Position numbers and translations under genes: made by a program. Shown piece by piece: positions 5,351 to 10,797 of a stretch of DNA of 10,797 nucleotides; position 1 is the first letter of the stretch, and each line of letters begins with the position of its first letter. Source of the stretch: JAGVJT01 sp964471225 (GTDB lineage: Bacteria; Pseudomonadota; Gammaproteobacteria; Legionellales; Legionellaceae); the NCBI GenBank assembly GCA_964471225.1, contig CAYYEZ010000038.1, positions 1 through 10,797 of the forward strand, read 5' to 3'. Under the pieces are notes generated by a model, which searched no databases, had not been told where the DNA came from, and saw nothing but the letters and a program-made list of their open reading frames with translations.

Positions 5351-7729
5351 CTATTGTTTCGCTAGAAAAAGACTCGTTTCAAGCACAGAGTCCGGATTAA
5401 GAGAAAGACTATCGATCCCCTCTTTCATCAGCCACAAAGCAAAATCTTGGTGGTCAGAGGGACCTTGGCCACAAATACCAACATATTTACCTTGTGCTTT
5501 ACATGCTTTAATTGCAAGATGAAGCAGTTTTTTTACGGCAGCATCACGCTCATCAAACTGAGCCGCAACTAAACCAGAATCTCTGTCCAGTCCTAACGTC
5601 AGCTGTGTTAAGTCGTTTGAGCCAATTGAAAATCCATCAAAATACTGTAAATAGTCTTCAGCAAGAAGCGCGTTAGAGGGTAACTCACACATCATAATGA
5701 GACGCAGGCCGTCTTGACCACGTTCCAAGCCATATTTTTTAAGGGTCGCAATCACTCGCTGCGCCTCAGAGACAGTTCTGACAAAAGGAATCATCACTTC
5801 AACGTTTTTCAAGCCCATAGACTCTCTCACCGCTTTTACGGCTTGACACTCTAAAGCAAAGCAAGCTTCAAATTGAGGTGCAACATAACGCGAAGCTCCT
5901 CTGAAGCCTAACATCGGGTTTTCCTCATCGGGCTCGTATTGTAAACCGCCCATTAAATTGGCATATTCGTTAGATTTAAAGTCAGACAAGCGTACAATCA
6001 CAGGTTTGGGATAAAAAGCCGCCGCGATAGTTGCAATACCTTCTTTAAGACGCTCTACATAATATTGAACAGGAGAAGCGTAAGCCGCTGTTTTCTTACG
6101 AATTGCTTCCTTGAGAATTGGATCATTGAGCGAATCGAACTCAAGCAATGCATTCGGATGAATGCCAATCGAGTTAGAAATTAAAAACTCCAAGCGAGCA
6201 AGACCAACACCTTGATTTGGAATAGATTGAAAAGCAAAAGCGCGATCAGGGTTACCTACATTCAACATCACTTTAATAGGTAAGTCAGGCATATTTTCAA
6301 CATCTAGCTTTTCATGCTCGAAAGGCAAAATACCCTGATACACATATCCGGTATCGCCTTCTGCACAACTGACCGTCACTTCATCGCCATCACGAATCAC
6401 CGCTGTCGCATCACCACAACCTACAACAGCAGGAATACCTAACTCTCGTGCAATAATCGCTGCGTGGCAAGTACGACCACCACGGTTTGTTACAATCGCA
6501 GCTGCACGCTTCATGACAGGCTCCCAATCCGGATCTGTCATGTCAGAGACTAAAATATCACCAGGATTAACACGATGCATTTCGGAAATGTCTTTGATTA
6601 CCTTCACACGCCCGGAACCAATACGTTGCCCAATACTTCGTCCTTCAGCCAATATAGAGCTTTTTGATTTGAGGGTGTAGCGCTCAAGAATCTGCTTATT
6701 ACTTCGACTTTTAACCGTTTCTGGACGAGCCTGTAAAATATAAAGCTTGCCGTCTACGCCATCTTTAGCCCACTCAATATCCATCGGAGCACCGTAATGC
6801 GCCTCGATCGTCAGCGCATGACGTGCTAAGCATTGAATTTCCTCATTATTTAAAGAAAACTTTAATTGCTCTGCTACTTCCACATCGACAGTTTTAACTT
6901 TTTTACTCGATGCTTTGTCTTCGTTGTACACCATTTTCATCGCTTTTTGACCTAAATTTCGACGAATAATGGCTTCACGTCCTTCACGAAGTGCTGGTTT
7001 ATAAACATAAAATTCATCAGGATTGACTGCGCCCTGTACAACCATTTCACCTAAGCCATAGGATGAGGTAATGAAAACGACGTCCTCAAAACCAGACTCA
7101 GTATCCATAGTAAACATAACGCCGCTAGAGGCTCTATCGCTTCGAATCATTTGTTGTATGCCTGCTGACAAAGCAACCTCTGCATGTGCGAAACCATGGT
7201 GCACCCGATAAGCAATAGCTCTATCGTTATACAACGAAGCAAAAACCTCTTTGATAGCTAAGAGAACCTCATCAATACCGTTAACATTTAGAAATGTTTC
7301 TTGCTGTCCTGCAAAAGAAGCGTCAGGTAAATCCTCGGCTGTGGCTGAAGAGCGAACTGCAACAGTAAAATTTTGATGTCCTATTTTATGCGACAAATGA
7401 AGAAAAGCCGTGCGAACATCATCTTCAAATGCACCAGAAAAAGGTGTTTCAATAATCCACTCTCTAATCGTTCGTCCGGCTTCTGCGAGCTTTAATACAT
7501 CATTGATATCTAGTGACTCCAGAAGTTGTTCGATTTTTTTATCTAAGCCTTGATGACTCAAAAACTCTCGAAATGCATCTGAAGTTGTTGCAAAACCTGT
7601 TGGAACCAACACATCTGCCTGTGCCAAGTGATGAATCATCTCACCAAGAGAGGCATTTTTCCCTCCAACACGCTCGATATCCTTCATCGTCAACTCTTGA
7701 AAATCAATTGTTCTCACGCCCACTGCCAT
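5351..7729 (-). CDS. ppsA: Phosphoenolpyruvate synthase
   Basis: Makes PEP from pyruvate with ATP converted to AMP and phosphate, the entry to gluconeogenesis from three-carbon compounds; cytoplasmic. At 792 residues it equals the length of the E. coli enzyme. The N-terminal ATP-grasp-like nucleotide-binding domain (about 10-340) includes GGKNASLGEM (22-31), VAVRSSATAEDLPDASFAGQ (123-142) and DIEW followed by LQARPET. The swivelling phosphohistidine domain has GGRTCHAAIIARELGIPAVV (417-436) with catalytic H422. The C-terminal PEP/pyruvate barrel has IVRLSDFKSNE (578-588), ENPMLGFRGASRY (603-615), MCELPSNALLAE (680-691), SIGSNDLTQLTLGLDRDSG (701-719) and the catalytic cysteine C753 in GICGQGPS. 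All catalytic landmarks are intact. The ATG at 7729 is preceded by AGAGGA. It is the first gene of a four-gene operon. The PpsR kinase/phosphorylase that usually regulates it is not in this window. Confidence 0.98.
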   Translation of the reverse strand: MAVGVRTIDFQELTMKDIERVGGKNASLGEMIHHLAQADVLVPTGFATTSDAFREFLSHQGLDKKIEQLLESLDINDVLKLAEAGRTIREWIIETPFSGAFEDDVRTAFLHLSHKIGHQNFTVAVRSSATAEDLPDASFAGQQETFLNVNGIDEVLLAIKEVFASLYNDRAIAYRVHHGFAHAEVALSAGIQQMIRSDRASSGVMFTMDTESGFEDVVFITSSYGLGEMVVQGAVNPDEFYVYKPALREGREAIIRRNLGQKAMKMVYNEDKASSKKVKTVDVEVAEQLKFSLNNEEIQCLARHALTIEAHYGAPMDIEWAKDGVDGKLYILQARPETVKSRSNKQILERYTLKSKSSILAEGRSIGQRIGSGRVKVIKDISEMHRVNPGDILVSDMTDPDWEPVMKRAAAIVTNRGGRTCHAAIIARELGIPAVVGCGDATAVIRDGDEVTVSCAEGDTGYVYQGILPFEHEKLDVENMPDLPIKVMLNVGNPDRAFAFQSIPNQGVGLARLEFLISNSIGIHPNALLEFDSLNDPILKEAIRKKTAAYASPVQYYVERLKEGIATIAAAFYPKPVIVRLSDFKSNEYANLMGGLQYEPDEENPMLGFRGASRYVAPQFEACFALECQAVKAVRESMGLKNVEVMIPFVRTVSEAQRVIATLKKYGLERGQDGLRLIMMCELPSNALLAEDYLQYFDGFSIGSNDLTQLTLGLDRDSGLVAAQFDERDAAVKKLLHLAIKACKAQGKYVGICGQGPSDHQDFALWLMKEGIDSLSLNPDSVLETSLFLAKQ

Positions 7730-7760
7730 TCGAATCCTCTAGTCCATTCAATTGACGTTC

Positions 7761-7788
7761 ATTCTACTTAAGTAGAGATGAGAATCAA
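7761..7788 (-). promoter_or_regulatory. Candidate ppsA operon promoter
   Basis: On the minus strand TTGATT (7783-7788) is followed after 16 bases by TAGAAT (7761-7766, 5/6 to consensus), 31 bases upstream of the ppsA ATG. The spacer and the start of the -10 are covered by a perfect palindrome, so a bound regulator would block or reshape this promoter. The promoter is inferred from the base pattern only. Confidence 0.5.
7763..7776. promoter_or_regulatory. Perfect 14-bp palindrome, putative operator between ppsA and fabF
   Basis: TCTACTTAAGTAGA is its own reverse complement over all 14 bases. It lies in the divergent ppsA/fabF region, overlapping the candidate ppsA -10 and spacer, and about 36 bases upstream of the fabF -10. 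No T-run follows, so it is not a terminator. A dimeric repressor site is the natural reading, but I do not match it to a known regulator. Confidence 0.45.
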
Positions 7789-7795
7789 TACATTT

Positions 7796-7820
7796 TTCTT
7801 TATATTCTTTATGGTATACT
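7796..7820 (+). promoter_or_regulatory. Extended -10 promoter of fabF-thiL, with a direct repeat upstream
   Basis: TGG followed by TATACT (7812-7820) matches the extended -10 form TGnTATAAT with 5/6 in the hexamer. No good -35 is found 16-18 bases upstream (the sequence there is ATTTTT), which is tolerable with an extended -10. Instead there are two direct copies of TTCTTTAT (7796-7803 and 7805-7812). The predicted transcript would start near 7827, leaving a leader of about 32 bases with AGGGA before the fabF ATG. Confidence 0.55.
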
Positions 7821-7858
7821 GTTATTTTTGAAACGATTATTTTTCATTTAGGGAAACC

Positions 7859-9103
7859 ATGACAAAACAACGCGTAGTCGTCACAGGATTAGGTATGCTT
7901 ACAGGACTAGGCAATTCAGTCGCGACGACTTGGGATGCTCTTCTCAAAGGTCAAAGCGGTGTTCGCTTAATTGAAAGTTTTGATGTCTCTGATTTTGCTT
8001 GTCATTTTTCAGCGACAGTCAAAGATTTCAATCCGGAGACTTACGATATCTCAACAAAAGATGCACGTAAAATGGACCTTTTCATCCAATATGGTCTGGC
8101 TGCAGCCAAAGAAGCTGTTGCAGACGCCGGACTCGATTCTGCCTCATTAGATTTAGAACGAATCGGTGTTGCGGTCGGTTCGGGTATTGGTGGTTTAGCA
8201 ACGATTGAAAAAACACATGCAGCCTATGCTCAAGGCGGCCCTCGGAAGATATCTCCTTTTTTCATTCCAGCGACCATTATTAACATGGTTGCAGGCCATA
8301 TCTCTATGCGCTATGGCTTCAAAGGCCCTAATATTTCTGTTGTTTCAGCCTGTACAACAGGAACTCATAATATCGGTGAATCAGCACGAATGATTGCCCA
8401 TGGTGATGCCGATATCATGATTGCTGGTGGTACTGAAATGGCTACTTGTCCCTTAGGACTTGGTGGTTTTGCAGCTTGTCGCGCACTTTCTTTGCGTAAT
8501 GACAATCCAACAGCTGCTAGTCGACCATGGGATAAAGATCGCGATGGTTTTGTTTTAGGAGATGGTGCTGGTGTACTTGTTCTAGAATCCTACGAGCACG
8601 CAAAAAAACGTGGCGCAAAAATTTATGGAGAAATCATCGGCTACGGCACAAGTGCTGATGCTTATCACATGACCTCTCCTTCGCCTAATGGAGAGGGAGC
8701 AAAGCGCGCAATGCTAAACACACTTAAAGACGCTAAAATCTCCCCTGAGCAAGTTCAGTATATCAATGCGCATGCGACATCGACACCCGCAGGAGATGAA
8801 TGCGAAGCCACAGCAATAAAACATGCATTTGGACAACATGCCTACAATCTTGCCGTCAGCTCGACAAAATCGATGACAGGACACTTATTAGGTGCTGCTG
8901 GCGCGATTGAAGCTATCTTTAGTTTGCTGGCCATTCGCGATCAAGTTGCCCCACCGACTATCAATCTTGAGCATCCGAGTGAAGATTGTGATCTAAACTT
9001 TGTCCCAAATACAGCACAAAAAATGAAAATCAATGTGGCCTTGTCTAACTCTTTTGGCTTTGGTGGCACAAATGGCGCTCTTCTTTTTCAAAAGTGCCCA
9101 TGA
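7859..9103 (+). CDS. fabF: Beta-ketoacyl-ACP synthase II
   Basis: Condenses malonyl-ACP with acyl-ACP in the elongation cycle of type II fatty acid synthesis; cytoplasmic homodimer. At 414 residues it is essentially the length of E. coli FabF. The thiolase-fold signatures are complete: RVVVTGLGMLTGLGN (5-19), GSGIGGL (108-114), the nucleophile C165 in VVSACTTGTHN, INAHATSTPAGDE with H305, STKSMTGHLLGAAGA with K337 and H342, and the C-terminal NSFGFGGTNGALLF (397-410). The Cys-His-His set points to an elongating KAS I/II enzyme rather than FabH. FabF rather than FabB is favoured by overall wording and by the 'TSTPAGD' segment. AGGGA lies just before the ATG. The usual neighbours acpP, fabG and fabD are absent; instead thiL follows with an ATGA overlap. 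It could therefore be the sole fabF in a rearranged locus or a second copy. Confidence 0.97.
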   Translation: MTKQRVVVTGLGMLTGLGNSVATTWDALLKGQSGVRLIESFDVSDFACHFSATVKDFNPETYDISTKDARKMDLFIQYGLAAAKEAVADAGLDSASLDLERIGVAVGSGIGGLATIEKTHAAYAQGGPRKISPFFIPATIINMVAGHISMRYGFKGPNISVVSACTTGTHNIGESARMIAHGDADIMIAGGTEMATCPLGLGGFAACRALSLRNDNPTAASRPWDKDRDGFVLGDGAGVLVLESYEHAKKRGAKIYGEIIGYGTSADAYHMTSPSPNGEGAKRAMLNTLKDAKISPEQVQYINAHATSTPAGDECEATAIKHAFGQHAYNLAVSSTKSMTGHLLGAAGAIEAIFSLLAIRDQVAPPTINLEHPSEDCDLNFVPNTAQKMKINVALSNSFGFGGTNGALLFQKCP

Positions 9104-10062
9104 ATGAAGACAGCATTATCGGGTTTTTGAAGAACGCTTTTCCTCAGTCCATCGGGGATGATGCAGCAGTACTCTCCCAGCATGCTGGTGAAGAAATTGT
9201 CATCAGCAAAGATCTGTTAGTGGAGGACGTGCATTTCAGACGTCGCTATCAAACACCCGATAGTCTGGCTCGCAAAGCTTTAGCGGTCAATTTAAGCGAT
9301 ATTGCTGCGATGGGCGCAACACCTTTCGCTGTATTTTTAGGATTATCCGCTAGTTCAGATGATAGAGCGTTTGTCGATGCTTTTCTCAACGCGTTTGTTG
9401 ACGCCTGTCGAGATGCAAAAGTGATTTTAATGGGTGGCGACACCACTGGGGCGCCATCAAATCAGTTATATTTGAGTATTACGATTTTAGGGCGAGGAAA
9501 ATCAGATACGCTTAAATATCGGCACACAGCACAAGTAGGTGATGTCCTGTATATCGCAGGTCCCCTCGGAAAAGCACATCGAGGATTCACCGCCCTAGAG
9601 CGCAATCTGCCCGGCTTTGAGGCGGATAAAGCTCACTTTTTGAATCCAAGAGCACGTGTTGCCGAAGGCCTATGGCTTGCAAATCAACCTGGCGTTCACG
9701 CCATGATGGACCTTTCTGATGGACTGTGGGTTGATTTACATAAATTAATACAAGCTTCTCAATGCAGCGCGACAATCTCGATTGAAAAAATTTATCCCAC
9801 AGAAATAGAGTTATCAGTTTATCAGGCTTTAGGATTAGCGCCTGTCGAAACGCAGCTTACCGGCGGCGAGGATTATGCCCTTCTTTTTAGTGTAGCTCCA
9901 GAAAAAGCCCCCCTACTTAGCGCAAAATTCGAATTTGAGTTCAGTTATCCCTTACTTGAAATTGGGGAAATTACCGCGTCAAAAGGCAGGCATCGCGTTG
10001 AACTGTTTGAAAAAAACAAAACAGTTTCACTTATACTACAGTCATTCAATCACTTTGATTAA
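9100..10062 (+). CDS. thiL: Thiamine-monophosphate kinase
   Basis: Phosphorylates thiamine monophosphate with ATP to thiamine diphosphate, the active cofactor; cytoplasmic dimer. The product is 320 residues (E. coli about 325). PurM-like ATP-binding fold with the family motifs in order: GDDAAVL (19-25), SKDLLVEDVHF (36-46), the Mg/ATP-binding NLSDIAAMGA (64-73), GGDTT (112-116), the glycine-rich IAGPLGKA (about 152-159), DLSDGL (204-209) and TGGEDYALL (254-262). The metal-binding aspartates are present. The start is the ATG at 9100, which overlaps the fabF stop as ATGA. An in-frame GTG at 9094 is possible but gives only two more residues. No clear Shine-Dalgarno is seen, consistent with translational coupling to fabF. 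The common partners nusB, ribE and pgpA are not adjacent. No terminator is visible after the stop codon. Confidence 0.96.
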   Translation: MNEDSIIGFLKNAFPQSIGDDAAVLSQHAGEEIVISKDLLVEDVHFRRRYQTPDSLARKALAVNLSDIAAMGATPFAVFLGLSASSDDRAFVDAFLNAFVDACRDAKVILMGGDTTGAPSNQLYLSITILGRGKSDTLKYRHTAQVGDVLYIAGPLGKAHRGFTALERNLPGFEADKAHFLNPRARVAEGLWLANQPGVHAMMDLSDGLWVDLHKLIQASQCSATISIEKIYPTEIELSVYQALGLAPVETQLTGGEDYALLFSVAPEKAPLLSAKFEFEFSYPLLEIGEITASKGRHRVELFEKNKTVSLILQSFNHFD

Positions 10063-10096
10063 AGCCCCCACGACGACTTAAGCTCATTAAAAATGA

Positions 10097-10125
10097 TTGA
10101 TTAAAACAAATCGTGAGCATAAAAT
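10097..10125 (+). promoter_or_regulatory. Candidate sigma-70-like promoter of the gene at 10151
   Basis: TTGATT (10097-10102), a 17-base spacer and TAAAAT (10120-10125) make the best-spaced promoter in the window. The start would fall near 10132, giving a short leader of about 19 bases without a Shine-Dalgarno. Just upstream is a short inverted repeat, TCATT-AAA-AATGA (10084-10096), abutting the -35. Confidence 0.55.
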
Positions 10126-10150
10126 GGGCGTTTAAGTTTAATTTATCGCC

Positions 10151-10797
10151 ATGCAGTCTTCAAAAAAACACCTCAAACAACATCGTCAATCTACAACAAA
10201 AGAGCAATGCGACATAGAGTGTCCCGTAGCATTAGAAACATCCTTAAGCAAACAAAAAATAATAGAAAACTACCAAGAAAAATCAAGAACCCTACATCAA
10301 GGTGCGGTTCAGACACACAACACCTTAAGCCGCCAACTCACTGAATTATTGCATGACACGCTCTACCATGACAGTTATCGTATACTAGCTAGAATGATCG
10401 GCTTGAATGGAATTACAGCTGATGTAGGTAAATATGTCAGTATAGATTCGCCTTACAATGCGGTCCAACCACTCATTAGTTATTCAGATCTGTATACCGA
10501 ACTAGAAAGACAGCATAAAAAAAAGGAATGCTCAGCGTTGATCACTGATTTTTACCTACAGTCTCCAGAACAATCACCCGAACTAAACGATGCCCTGAGA
10601 TCACCAGCTTTACACAACTATGCTGAACCTATCTGGCATAAATCACCCTGGAACCGTGCTTTTTCTAGATCAATGACATCAATTCATGGGTTTCGAGATC
10701 ACGTACACAGTGTTATGACAAAATACAATATCAGGCTGGCTAAAGAACATGGCTGGGAGAGCATGCCATTAACCAAAATGCATTTATATAGATCAAA
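10151..10797 (+). CDS. Unrecognised protein, C-terminus beyond the window
   Basis: A frame opens at the ATG at 10151, 12 bases after an in-frame TAA at 10139, and stays open for 215 codons to the right edge. I do not recognise the product. The N-terminus is lysine/glutamine-rich and polar (MQSSKKHLKQHRQSTTKEQ), with no signal peptide or membrane helix. Residues about 34-75 look helical (QKIIENYQEKSRT, LSRQLTELLHDTL). A mixed, folded-looking part follows (DSYRILARMIGLNG at about 74-87, SALITDFYLQSPEQSPELND at about 127-146), with tryptophans in PIWHKSPWNRAF near 160-171. Codon use differs from its neighbour: 7 of 12 arginines are AGA/AGG, against none of 14 in fabF, and ATA is frequent. It has its own promoter candidate but no obvious Shine-Dalgarno. 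A cytoplasmic accessory protein or a secreted effector both fit; neither is shown by the sequence. Confidence 0.8.
   Translation, partial: MQSSKKHLKQHRQSTTKEQCDIECPVALETSLSKQKIIENYQEKSRTLHQGAVQTHNTLSRQLTELLHDTLYHDSYRILARMIGLNGITADVGKYVSIDSPYNAVQPLISYSDLYTELERQHKKKECSALITDFYLQSPEQSPELNDALRSPALHNYAEPIWHKSPWNRAFSRSMTSIHGFRDHVHSVMTKYNIRLAKEHGWESMPLTKMHLYRS

Noticed and set aside
9249..9775. Two short minus-strand frames inside thiL
   Set aside because: They are antisense shadows of a complete ThiL with all its motifs, and have no ribosome sites of their own.
10078..10141. Several TTAA motifs upstream of the 10151 gene, resembling PmrA boxes used by Legionella/Coxiella effector genes
   Set aside because: PmrA boxes as I know them are TTAA-centred repeats with an 11-base period. 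Here the spacings are 9, 14 and others, so the motifs look like ordinary AT-rich sequence.
10063..10150. Possible terminator after thiL
   Set aside because: Only 4-5 bp complementary segments with long loops are found (for example GCTCA with TGAGC), and no hairpin with a T-run. Read-through toward 10151 remains possible.

Overview
The window looks like a chromosomal stretch from an AT-leaning gammaproteobacterium. MurJ, PpsA, FabF, NadC and ThiL all read like standard proteobacterial versions, with compact operons and short AT-rich promoters. Two lysine/glutamate-rich or otherwise unrecognisable proteins sit between the housekeeping genes. That mix fits a host-associated lineage (for example Legionellales-like), but nothing in the window proves it. 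No tRNA, rRNA, CRISPR array, insertion sequence or riboswitch is visible, and no stretch longer than about 160 bases lacks a gene.

Left part, minus strand (1-2073): the N-terminal 294 residues of the lipid II flippase MurJ run off the left edge. Upstream of murJ are a promoter candidate bracketed by an inverted repeat and a strong bulged hairpin. Next comes an orphan, highly charged, helical 318-residue protein (1041-1997) with its own Shine-Dalgarno and a weaker promoter candidate.

Centre, minus strand (2074-7729): a tight four-gene operon transcribed in the order ppsA, CPA2 cation/proton antiporter, nadC, murG. The junctions are a 12-base gap, a 4-base ATGA overlap and a 1-base TGATG overlap. 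It joins PEP synthesis, ion homeostasis, NAD synthesis and the last cytoplasmic step of lipid II synthesis. The MurG is not the E. coli type: its motifs are those of the staphylococcal type, and it is outside any visible dcw cluster.

Right part, plus strand (7730-10797): a 129-base divergent promoter region holds a perfect 14-bp palindrome inside the ppsA promoter candidate and an extended -10 for fabF. fabF and thiL overlap by ATGA. An 88-base gap with a good sigma-70-like promoter then precedes an unrecognised protein that runs off the right edge (215 codons seen).

The points most worth following up are the MurG type and location, the orphan charged protein lying between the two lipid II genes, the truncated unknown protein at the right edge, and the palindrome between ppsA and fabF. 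I do not see an obviously complete new multi-gene system.
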